Assembly: GCA_027186245.1 (NCBI GenBank)
Contig: CP114486.1
Coordinates: forward strand, 6,725,501 to 6,789,500
From: Coriaria nepalensis
Taxonomy: Eukaryota; Streptophyta; Magnoliopsida; Cucurbitales; Coriariaceae
Length of the DNA stretch: 64,000 nucleotides
Reading direction: 5' to 3'
Below the pieces are notes generated by a model. It made no database searches, was not told where the DNA came from, and saw only the letters and a program-made list of their open reading frames with translations. The position numbers were made by a program, and so were the translations under genes. Positions 13,981-24,579 of this stretch are shown piece by piece. Every line of letters begins with the position of its first letter. Position 1 is the stretch's first letter.

Positions 13981-14190
13981 GGCGGAACTCTAGTTACGAT
14001 TACCCTCTGCAAATTTCAATCAATCGAAACATCACTACCTAACAATTCGTCGACTTAAAAAATTGAAAGAAGCTAAAATAAAGAACAAGTAAAGCAAGCG
14101 ATTACTTGATAAAGGTTCTAAGGATAACATACAGAACAAGAAACGTCCTCAATTTAGGGCTTCAGTGAGAGGGAGAGAGAGAGATTGATG
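13981..14190 (-). promoter_or_regulatory. ATG8 5' UTR with probable leader intron
   Basis: A short leader lies between the ATG and an acceptor-like TTTGCAG about 25 bases upstream on the minus strand. A pyrimidine-rich (CT)n tract (minus strand, around 14162-14183) resembles plant 5'-UTR/core-promoter CT tracts. No TATA box was assigned with confidence. Confidence 0.4.
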
Positions 14191-14318
14191 TTATAGGAAA
14201 AGAAGCTGATCGTAAGGTATTAGGTCTCCCAAATGGAACATAATTGTAAGCTTTATCTCTATAATGGTCCTTTTTTCTAAACATAATATTTTTGTTCAAA
14301 GTTTATAAAATATAATCA

Positions 14319-14630
14319 ATGTCGACATTGCGTTCATTATTCCTGATCCTAATATTTACTTACGACTCACTTCGCTTTAGTGGTTCTATTCCTTTAGCTT
14401 TGCAAACTCCCAGTTTGATATACACTAAAAATAAATTAGTTCTGACATATTCATATCTATATGAAATGGATGTAGAAACTTTTCCAGACCAATATGAATG
14501 GTCTTGGGACTTCATATTGAAGGGTAGAACATTTGAAATTAATGCGATTCAATCGGCTAATTACCTTTGGCAGGAAATTACAAGATTTATCTATGTACTT
14601 GGTTGCTATCCAATGGGTACAGTGTCATAG
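14319..14630 (+). other. Unrecognised 103-codon open frame upstream of ATG8
   Basis: Open frame of 103 codons divergent from ATG8. The first third is hydrophobic (LRSLFLILIFTYDSL), followed by a more ordinary globular-looking segment (EMDVETFPDQYEWSWDFILK). I do not recognise a family. It lacks an obvious initiation context. It could be chance, a remnant of an unrecognised mobile element, or an exon of something else; treat as unproven. Confidence 0.2.
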
Positions 14631-14639
14631 GTTAACCGG

Positions 14640-17190
14640 GCGGTTATATGTTGTACATAATATTTGATCATTTGGATATCAAAGCAAGATAAAGTAACGT
14701 TTCCAAACAGAGGCGAGGCGAGAAGTTTCTTCATAAAAACCTACTTTTCCCCTCCATTTATTTCCGGTGAAGGTGCCGGCATATATTATACTGATGGAGG
14801 TATGTGCTAATCTTGTATGCGCTTTCGAACATTGTATTTGCATTCTTATGTATAAGGACTTACAATTTGTGCTTACAATGGGCTCTTTTACTATTTCTTT
14901 ATCTTCCTTCTTACTCGTCATTTTTAACCTGAGATTTTAGAGGTTAATACTTAATATTCTATTTCCATCATAAAATCCAAAAGTCGTTTGAAAGCTTCAC
15001 ATTTTTTCTGATGGTGTGTGATAGACACTTTCTTTACTAATACTAGGAACTAGAAACGATATATTTGATTCGATTTTTGGATGAGAATTCAATGATTTTT
15101 TTATTACATTCGACTATTTGGTTTAAACAATAATAAAAGTGAGAATATAAAAATTATTTCCACTAAAGTGAAAAGATAATTCCATCATTCTCACTTTTAA
15201 ATATATATATTTATTAGGAATCACTCTAGTCATTTATTTATACTGAATAATTATATATTTTTTTAATTTTACTATAATAATAGAGTAATTTTTAAAACTT
15301 CTTTAATCCAAAATATTATTTTGATATATTATTATTCTGTATTCTTATTCCCTGTATAACTAAACAGATACAACAAAATTACCATTCATATTCCCTTTCC
15401 ATTCTTATTCTCATTCCCTTAGGAAATTTAACTAAATGTGCTAAATATTCTAAAAATGGTAAATTACATGTAGATCTATTTCGGTTTATTGATATTACGG
15501 ATAAATCTCTTAATGTCTTAAGAATTGCAAGTAGATCTATTTAGATTTGCTCTATATTACAAAAGAATCTCTTAAAGTTTTAGAATTATAAAGGAATCTC
15601 TTTATATTTATCTTAAATTATAAATAGATCTCCTCATATTTTTTTAATCTATTAAAAGTTTAGTTTTTAAATGTCTATGTTAACTCTGGCGCTCAACCAA
15701 TTTTCTTAGTTTGCCATAGTATTACATTAGTGATATTTTTTACAAACTCTTCATAGCTAAATTTTAAAAAAAAATTATAAAATTCATATATCAAATATGT
15801 AATTATAAGAAAACTTATTTAATTTTATTTAAAAAATAAGAATTTTTTAATCATATTACCTGAAAAATTTAAATAATAATGATAATAAAAGAATTAAACT
15901 CATTTATCATATATTATAACAAAAATTATTTAAAGACATTTATATGAAGTTTTTTTGTTGGTATTAATTCGGTGACTACCGAAAACTAAGACTTAACATT
16001 GATTATTAATAATTAGACTTGTAATTTATAATAAATCTGAGAGAATCTATTTATAATTTAACTTAAACTTTAGAAGATCTCCTTATAATTATAAAATTTC
16101 AAGGGATATCTCTTTGTAATTGTAAGACTTCAGGAGATCCATTTATAGTGTAATATAACGATTCACTTGTAATTTAAGATAAAATTGAAGATATGTAGTT
16201 TTAATTCCAATAATGCTAAAGAATTTATCTATAATATTGATAAAACCCAAGAGATTCATGTATAATTTGTTTTGTTTCAAATAATTTATGGGAACTAAAA
16301 ATGATATAAGTTTTAACTAAAAATGTTTTTATACATGTCGACTATATTTTTTTCAAAAACACTTTTAATCAAACACTTTTCTTAGACCAAAACAAACCTC
16401 ATATCCAACTATTTATTTTTTGTTCATTTTTAAGGATATGTATAATTTCTTACAACTTTCATACAAATTTAATTATTAAAAAGTTAAAGGATAAAAATAT
16501 AATTTAGGAAACTAAAAATATGTCTAATCAGCAATAAAATAAAATTACAATTTTTGAAAATAGAAATACGAAAATGTTTTGCCAATCCGGTCAAAGTAAT
16601 TGTACTAAATTAGTCAAAGACACCAAGTTTTAATTACATGGTAGTAGTAAAGTCGTTATTCCACCGATTGGAATTGTTGGTGGAAAAATAGGGACCAGCA
16701 TATGTTCAGCAATTAGGGTATTATATATTTAATTAATTAACTTTTAGTTGTAATTAAGACAAGGATAAATAATCTCTCTATTACATCCTTTGTTCATAGT
16801 TCATTTGTAGTTAATGGGATCGCTATTGCACGCTTTGTTCTTGTTGCCCCATCTGGTCCCCCCTCATGAGTATATTTGGCACCAAATTAATAGCCTGAAA
16901 GCCACAAAAAAAGGTGGGAGTTTTCGATTGTGGCTTGTAGAACCATCAAACTCGGTTTCCACATAACGAGTCTTTGGCACCAAATTAATAGCCTGAAAGC
17001 CACGAAAACATTCTCTGGCTAAGGGGTAAAGCATCAAGAATATGCTATACATACATATTTATATATGAAAAAAAAAAAAAGTACCAAATTGGGATTTGGT
17101 GTAGACTATAAGAATCAAATTAGTTGTTTGGACAACAATTATTCTACGTCAATTCATATATAACTTACATCTCTTTTGGTTGTAGGCTAG

Positions 17191-17222
<32 letters not shown>

Positions 17223-18160
17223 TGGTAACCATTCTGGACCGCACGATGTATTCCCAAAACATTTAATTGTGAAGATGTTGAAAGTTCTTTAACAAAGCCC
17301 ATACGTGTGGTATTACGACATTCTGTGGAAGTAGGTATTCATGGGCATTAAATTTATGTATCTGAAACAATGAAACATAGGACAAAGCTTAATTTAGTCA
17401 AATAAAGATGTCCGAAGAAACTAAATTGGAGTTGATTTCTTTAACTCAATTATTGTAGATATGATGATATAAAAAAGGAGAGTCGATTGCGTTTTCCCTT
17501 TCTTCTTTTCTGTCTTTTTCTTCCTTGTCAAAATTTACCAGAAACTTTTCATCAAATCGTTATCCAGAAAAAATATATTATGCTATATAATATATATATA
17601 TTGGATGGATGAAATCATCATACTCATCAGCATCCAAAAAGATGCACTATCTAAATATTGAAGATATTATTTTTATATCATATATATATATATAAGGATA
17701 TATATTAAATTTTATTATAATTATAAATATTATCTTCTTATATAATCTTATTTATTAAGTATTAAATAAAAGTGACATTTACAAAAAAACAAAAAAAAAA
17801 TTCTATTTTATTTACACAAGCAAGATAATGGGAAATTAAAACATAAATAAATGTATAAATGAAACGTAGGATGAAAACTTAGGTTTATACTTCTTTTTCA
17901 AAGATTAGTGTGTATAATTTTTCTATTACATGTCAAAACAAAATGGATGGAGGCGTAAACAACTTAAATTTATTGAACTATACATGTACATTATTAAAAA
18001 GAAAGAACTAGTGATGTTTTATTTCTTATAATATTTAAATATTCTTAGGAAAAAAAAGAGAGAATTTGTAAAAGCAACCTTAAAAATATTTTACTTAAAA
18101 ACATTATACCCAAAGAGTTTTTGTTGAGAAAATGGCCTTTAATTTTGATATTTTTTTTTA
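14640..18160. other. AT-rich spacer with degenerate repeats and microsatellites
   Basis: No coding sequence recognised. It contains degenerate short repeats around 15450-15660 and 15990-16270 built on GAGATCT...TTTATAATT-like units. A direct repeat of about 29 bp occurs at 16879 and 16977 (GGCACCAAATTAATAGCCTG). TA microsatellites lie near 17205-17225, 17590-17602 and 17683-17695. A promoter-like stretch ending in ATGGAG followed by a GTATGT donor-like site occurs at 14790-14805 but leads to no visible gene. Confidence 0.5.
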
Positions 18161-20039
18161 CCTTTTATATAAAAAATAAAAAATAAAAAATAAAATAAAA
18201 TTACCTTTTTACCCTTCATCTTCTTCACCTTCCCACGCCTCCCCTCTCCCTCTCCCTCCCCTCCATTTTCGAAGCAGCCTTTCTTCTTTATCTTATTCAA
18301 CATTTCTTCATCTTCTTCTTCATTTTGAAACCAATCTGACATCTCCAAAAATCTCATATGATTTTTTCATTTCAAAACTAATCTGACCTAAGTGTTTGAA
18401 GAAGAAAAAATTTCCAAAGAAAGCCATTAATGACTTTGATGCGACCTAAGTTTGTGCTGGAATCAATAGTTAAAAAGGAACACCACCACCGAAAGTAAAT
18501 TTCACACTTTGAAGACTAATATTTTTTTAAGAAATTTTAGTATTATATGTGTGTTTTAGACTGAATATATTTGATTGAGAAAATATTGACAAAATTGCCC
18601 TATGCATGAAGTTTCCAATGGCCCGAGATCTAAATCTCATAGATTTCAATCATTTAGTTATCTAATCATGATGCTCGATGAGCCCTGAACATACTTGATC
18701 ATCAAGATGAGATATCAAAGAGAATTTGATCTCTGATATCTCATCTCGAATGCTCAATGGATATGTTCAAGGTCCATCGAGTATCGAGATCAAGAACCAA
18801 ATGCTCGAGGTCTTTGATATTCGAAACTTAAGCCATCAAAGACTTCAGTTTACTTATTTTTAATGTTAAATTTAGTTGTTAATATCTTATATTTCTGTTT
18901 AATTTTAAGGAAAAGAAGTTGCAACCAGACATGCATATAAATCATATCTCGAACCCTTTTGGTATATGCCTCATGCTAGCTTGTAATGCCAATGCCTCAC
19001 TACACTCCTAATTTGGAGTGGATTTTCCCTTCCAAGATTACCCATGGCACCTGAGTACCTTTCTAACCTCCTAAAAGGATGTGTCCATGCTACAATTGAG
19101 ATGTTCGAGCTAAGACCATTAGTAATGATTGAGGCATCTAAATAATGTTCAATAGGATGTAAGGATCTCCATCTTAATAATGCTCAATCATTTACTAATG
19201 GTCTTAGGACAATATTCTCAACTACTATAGCATGACATATCCTTTCATGTGATTGGTTAAGGACATCATGTGTAGTGGATAACCATAGAAGATGAGATCC
19301 ACTTTAGATAATGTGTGAATTGAGGGTCGGTAGAGCCAACAAGTTGTGTATACCAAAAAATGTTAGAGAGAAGTATATTATCGAACAATAGCTGGAGGGT
19401 TACAAAGTGAGAACATCGCTAAATAGTAGTTTAATATCCTATATGTAATTAGTTTAAATTGTAATTGTAATTGTGGGACATATTTATGTAATTAGTTTAA
19501 GTAGTTTAAATACTAATTGTAATTGTTGGTTTTGTTGAAACTTATATAATTGATTAAATTTAGTTGTTTGTATATTGTGTTTTGTTTACTTATAGGTATT
19601 GGGAATTTGTTATAGGCAGTTGTACCTAGTAAAATAAGATATTTCAATTGTTATGCTATCCGCTTTCTTATAGTTTTGACCATTATTTCTTTAAAATAAC
19701 TGAATTATTGTAATGATAAGTTTCAAACAACTATTTGATAATGCAAACTCAAGTTATAAGTCAAACTTGGCAAAAAAAAAAAAAGATTTTAAGTCACTAA
19801 CCTTTACTTTATGACATCATCTCAATACACGATGGGGACTGTTAAAGAACCCATCAAGCATCGAAATAATGTCACTAAGACTTTTCCAATTCTCTGCAAC
19901 ATCATCTCCATGCTCGAAGGATTCTTTAACAGTCCCTATCAAGTATCGAGATGATGTGACATAGTATTTTCCAAGCCTTTGTGATATCATCTCAATGCTC
20001 AATGGGCACTTTCATACACTCATCTAGCATCAAACTTTC

Positions 20040-20175
20040 ACTCTAAAGTAAACATTTGACCTTAAGGTTAAACTTTTAACTCTAAACTCTAAACCTTTTA
20101 CTATGAAGGTTAAACCTTTAACTCTGAAGGATTAATCTTTAAGGTCAAAAGTTTAAACTTTTAAGCTTAAAGGTA
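20040..20175. repeat. Degenerate ~20-bp minisatellite, block 1
   Basis: Repeating units of the form GGTTAAACCTTTAACTCTGA with many substitutions. Related blocks recur at 20800-20970. Some units contain CTAAACCT/CCCTAAA-like heptamers reminiscent of degenerate plant telomere repeat, but not in exact tandem. Confidence 0.6.
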
Positions 20176-20799
20176 CAACATATTATTATATGTTATAGTT
20201 ATAACATAATATTGACTTGAACATACATCATTACTTAATATAAAGGTATCAGATTCGGAAGAGGTGTCCGATGAAAAACCCATTTATGATACAATTTTGT
20301 TAAGATACTGAATAGGCCATCAAACATTTAAATGAATAGTATTATATATAGCGGAAAAAAATCAACCACTTCTTTTAAAAAGATGAAATTAATTTATTGA
20401 AAAAGAATTATATTCGATGTTGTAAAATATTTGATATATTACAACAAAATATGTCAAACACAAAACACTATTAATGTTTTTCAAATGAATCATTTTATAA
20501 TATCTTAGTTAACATTACGGTAAAATTATGTACAAATCTTTTTTTTTTATAGAACATATATATAGCTTAGTCATTGAATTCAATGACTGTAGCTTATCAC
20601 CAACACTTGTTACCATAATTTTTTTCTATCCGAATTTATTAATAGGGAATTTGATTTTCAATTGAACCTCATCTCGATGCTCGATGAATTATTTAACAGT
20701 ATCTATCGAGTATTGAGAAGTTACTTAAAGTCTCTAAAACCTCATCTTAATGCTTGATGTGTTTTTTAACAATCCTCATCGAACATCGAGATGATGTCA

Positions 20800-20970
20800 C
20801 CTTAAAGGTTAAACCCTTAACTTTAAAGGTTAAGCATTTCATCCTAAAGTTTAAACATTTCACTCTTAACTGTTTAACCTTTCGCCCTAAAGACTTTTAA
20901 ACCTTTCATTCTTAAATGTTTGACCTTTCACCCTAAAAGTTTAAAACTTTCACTCTTAAATGTTTAAGTG
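20800..20970. repeat. Degenerate ~20-bp minisatellite, block 2
   Basis: Units such as AAAGGTTAAACCCTTAACTT, TTTCACTCTTAACTGTTTAA and TTTCGCCCTAAAGACTTTTA. Same family as block 1, about 650 bp away, inside the same decayed gene-like unit. Confidence 0.6.
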
Positions 20971-21545
20971 CAAACCATATGAAAGTTAGTTTGATTACAT
21001 CAAAACGATACTTGATCCAAAGGTACAACTTCAAAAATATCATTTCAAATCATCAAGATTACATGATTTGAATCATTTCAAATAATCATTTAATGACGCT
21101 ATTTCTCACATGTATCTCTCTGAGTCATTAGAATCACCTTCATGTACAAGTGAGATTTGTCATCTTGGCTTGCAAGTAGCACAAAAATCCCTTCATATTT
21201 TTGTCATTTCTTATAGATAGCGAGGAAGACACATTTTACTAAATAAATTGTATGATAGTTGCAAACTAAATTCATTACGTTCAACCTCGATAGAATTATA
21301 TCCGAGTATACATGAAATTATATCTAACTAAAGTTCTAGTTTATCCATTCGTCCTATTTTTTTATGCCAATAGTACGATTTCACTTTCTCTCATCGGTAC
21401 AAATTATCCTTCTATTACTATCGAAACATATGATTACGAAATTAGTATTCATTTTTGTCTAAGAAAAAAAAAGCCAAATCAATAAAATTGATTGTAAAGA
21501 AAAAGAATAATGAAGAATTACATATTATTACTCGATGTGCCCGAT

Positions 21546-21586
21546 GCTCGATGCTCGATGCCGATGGGTGGCATCGAGCATCGAGC
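21546..21586. repeat. Perfect 17-bp stem hairpin made of CTCGATG motifs
   Basis: The arm at 21546-21562 is GCTCGATGCTCGATGCC, the loop is GATGGGT (21563-21569), and the arm at 21570-21586 is the exact reverse complement. The CTCGATG/CATCGAG motif recurs through both flanking repeat copies. Confidence 0.85.
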
Positions 21587-21947
21587 TCACAACTCAAATC
21601 CAAATTTTCAGAATCCATTATAGATCTCAAATCTCTTCATTTCTTTTGTATAACGAAATAAAAATTCAGTATAAAGATAAAATCATAATTTTTATCGTGA
21701 TTATCCATTAATGCGATAAAGAAATGAAGGATATCTCCAAGTATCCATATAATTTTTTTTCAAATCAATTGTGGCCGAAGCTTGCAGTGATAGAAATATG
21801 GAAAATGAGGGATGAAGGAGTAAAATCAAATTGGTAAAATGATTTTTTGAGATTTCTAAATCTTCACTGAGAGCAACAAGCGTCAAGCGTCAAGCGGTAA
21901 CCCACACTCGGAAAAAAAAAAAAAAGCGACCGGTTTCCCCCGCCTTA

Positions 21948-22026
21948 CACCGACCTCCCCCACCAACCTTATAGTGTTGGTCAGTTTTGGTCTGTGTCTC
22001 ATGCTCAACCAATATACATAAAACTA
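21948..22026. repeat. ~79-bp segment shared with 31217-31296
   Basis: The 40 bases at 21952-21991 are identical to 31222-31261, and the next ~35 bases differ at only a few positions. The copy here lies 3' of the APS reductase gene, about 135 bp beyond its stop codon. No known element was recognised. Confidence 0.85.
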
Positions 22027-22160
22027 AAAGAAGCTCAAATTGATACTGGATTTCCCCCGCTATATATATTAATTATACAATCCAAGAACTTCTTAAACCT
22101 TATATAATAGCAAAGGAGCAAACTCGTCATTGGCTCCTGCAAGATCACCCAAAAATTTAC

Positions 22161-24034
22161 TCATCTGAGAGTATTTACAAAAACCATCAATGAATCAACA
22201 TCTCTCTTCTCAGAAGGATACTTGATTGGTCTAGATGAGTGCTTAGGAAAGAAGAGTATCGTGGGAAAAGTCTCCAACTGCAGTTCTTGCTTCGCAAATT
22301 CCTTCTGCTCCCCATCGGCTCTAAACTTCCCTACCTTCACTCCAGTACCTGCCAACTTCTCCGCCAATTCTACATACGATCCTTCCATTCCCTGCTCAAA
22401 AAGATTTTTTATAAGAAAAACAGATTTAGACAAACACCCGAAGCCCTGAACAAATTTCATTACAAGTAAGCAAAATAATACTTATTTATTTATCTACCTG
22501 GCAAAATTGGCACCAAGGTGCGTAGAGTACAACGAGCCAAGGTTCTTTCCGGTCATCCAATCTGGCTAGGTTCTCAATCCCAGCCCTACTTAAGCTAACC
22601 AAATTCAGCGAGTTAAAGATATCAGTATCTGTCACAGTACCATTTGCCTGAACAGCTCCATTTCCATTGCCATTAACTTGAGCTGCATTTTCCTGCTTAA
22701 GATTTCCTCTATGAAGACCACATTCTTTCACCTTAGCATCTTCCCACCACCATCTTCCTTCTCTTTCATGTTGACCTGGAAGGACTGGCCTTGTGCACGG
22801 CTCACATCCAATGGATATGTATCCTTGTGAGTGCAATGAATTTACAGGCACATTCATGGCCCGTAAGAAGTTCCATATATCTCTGCCTTCAACATTTGCA
22901 ACCGGGTTCCACTTGACCAAACTTCCAACCCCACCATCCAGTCCCTCAAAAACGGGGTCCATATGAACGACAGGGATTTCGGACCTAGTTCCCGGGGATT
23001 GGTCTTTTCTTTGACCTGTGACCCAGGCCCGAAGACCCTTTAGAGCCCGTCTTAGTGGCCGGACCTTGCGAACACGGCAGCACTCTTGGTGCCCATCCTC
23101 GTAGAAAGAAAATAGCCCTTTGCTCCGAACTAATGCCTGGACTTCAACTGAGTCAGGGAACATGTACTCGATTCGGATACCGTAATGTTTTTCAACCGTG
23201 TCAAAGAATTTGTACGTTTCAGGATTGAGCCTCCCAGTGTCCAGGCTGAATACTCGATATGGCCGACCGGTTAAATGGGCGTACTCTATCAGAGCAACAT
23301 CTTCAGCACCACTGACGAAAATAGATATTTGATTAGTAAAGAGATAGAGATTTAACATGGTAATATCCACTCGATGACATTTGTAAATATTTGAAAACAT
23401 CCTCATCATTTACCAAACGACATAAATTAATCGTGGCCGAGAATTAAAAACTACCTGAATGCAATGCCAATGTCATTTCCAAACCTCTCAAGAGCTTTGT
23501 CCATTATTTCCAAAGGAGAAGCATTTTCGAGCTCCTTCGCTAATTGATCATAATCTACAGCCTCCGCCTTCTCTACCACTTCTGCATAAATTCCCAAATT
23601 CAAATTAAGAACGAAACATCTCTATCGCCATTAAATACCAATGTATTATGTAAATGAAAGCAGAGAATTTATTATTACCAGGAGCAACGACTGTTGCTGC
23701 GAGTGGGACCAAGGAATCATTCCTTTTCGGTTCAGCATTAACCGGCTTCACCGCGCACTGTCTTCTCGAATGATTCACAACAGTTATTGGAGCGAGAGAC
23801 CTTTCCAACCGCCGAATCAAACCGATTTTTGGAGCTGCATTTAAATCCAGGAAAAGGAAAGGTTTCTCAGCAACCACACAGAAAATAGTTCCTAACAATT
23901 TCTTTCCCAGGAACCCACAGAACATGGCAAAAGAAGAACGAGAATATAAAAGTACCTTTAAGCTCAGAGGATGGAACTGAACGTGAGAATTTGGTTGCAG
24001 AAATAGCAGAAGAAGAAGAAACAGCAAACGCCAT
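22161..24034 (-). CDS. APR: 5'-adenylylsulfate (APS) reductase, plastid
   Basis: Five exons: 24034-23956, 23834-23679, 23581-23455, 23311-22498 and 22391-22161. All introns are GT-AG and all joins keep frame, giving 468 aa, the usual plant APR length. The enzyme reduces APS to sulfite with glutathione as donor, the committed step of plastid sulfate assimilation. Residues 1 to about 70 are Ser/Thr/Arg-rich and look like a transit peptide ([20 protein letters not shown]). The reductase domain starts at S121 ([20 protein letters not shown]) and has the Fe-S cysteines CC at 198-199 and CEPC at 290-293. The KECGLH motif (316-321) carries the catalytic Cys318. A linker rich in Asn/Gly (326-350) leads to a thioredoxin-fold domain with YAPWCQFCQ (C388, C391), acting like glutaredoxin. 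The C-terminal half reads [11 protein letters not shown]. Appears intact. Confidence 0.96.
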
Positions 24035-24332
24035 TACAGAATTGAAACCAAAGAAATTAACCTAGCTTCTTGATTTTGACTTGGGAAGCTTTTTTTGTTA
24101 TAATCTTCGCCGCTATGAAAATATATTGTCTTTTCTGTTAGTTCATATGACAGGGGAAGGTTAAATAAAGGCGTTATGAAAATGGCGATGATTCTGGTTC
24201 ATTGAACCTAGACGCCATTTCGTACCTTAGGCTCCGTCGTTGTGGTTTGCTGACTTGTCTTTCCCTGAATGGTGGCGATCAAGTCGTGTCGCTCATCGCT
24301 TTCGTCACGTACTTAGGCTTACTAAATTAAAG
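24035..24332 (-). promoter_or_regulatory. APS reductase upstream region
   Basis: About 300 bp of relatively GC-rich sequence upstream of the ATG, ending at the hairpin at 24333. It presumably holds the 5' UTR and core promoter. I see no site I can assign with confidence. Confidence 0.3.
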
Positions 24333-24369
24333 CTGGGGCCGGGGTCCCCCGGTCCACCCCGGTCCCCAG
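24333..24369. repeat. GC-rich hairpin upstream of APS reductase
   Basis: Arm CTGGGGCCGGGGT (24333-24345), loop CCCCCGGTCC, arm ACCCCGGTCCCCAG (24356-24369). The stem is complete with a single bulged base. It is a sharp GC island in AT-rich surroundings, about 300 bp upstream of the APR start codon. Confidence 0.8.
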
Positions 24370-24579
24370 CCCAGATTCGTACATGATTAAATATTATTTA
24401 TTTATCTTTAAATTTAAATTTAATACTTAAAGCAGCCTCCCGGCGGAATCTCCCATGTCATATCCATTTCCAAATAATAAATTTCCCTTTTTTATATTTT
24501 TTATTCTTTATAGAAAGCATTTGTGAAATTAGCTCCGATTCAAAGTTTGTTTAAAAGGTTTGACCCAACAAATATTTTG

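Larger units (their letters stand above)
18160..21890 (+). repeat. Decayed gene-like unit, copy 1 of a pair flanking APS reductase
   Basis: Matches 24580-27470 in block order. The shared blocks are a CT-rich leader (18200-18360) and a short exon-like piece ending in CCGAAA followed by GTAAATTTC (donor-like, near 18492). An acceptor-like TTTAATTTTAAG comes near 18900. An exon-like piece with GGTATATGCCTCATGCTAGC at about 18960 follows, then a GGTCGGTAGAGCCAACAAG block (19325), a long AT-rich stretch and clusters of CTCGATG/CATCGAG motifs. Reading frames are broken throughout. A conserved donor, acceptor and exon blocks in two copies suggest an old intron-containing gene now dead; I do not recognise its product. 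Confidence 0.55.

Noticed and set aside
18139..18357. 72-codon frame rich in Glu and Lys
   Set aside because: Antisense of the CT-rich leader of the decayed gene-like unit; low complexity only.
22222..22469. Two plus-strand open frames of 75-76 codons
   Set aside because: Antisense shadows of the last APS reductase exon and adjoining intron; composition follows that exon and no family is recognised.
23605..24027. 140-codon minus-strand open frame
   Set aside because: Reads through introns 1 and 2 of APS reductase in a different frame from its exons; the spliced model fits the family, this does not.
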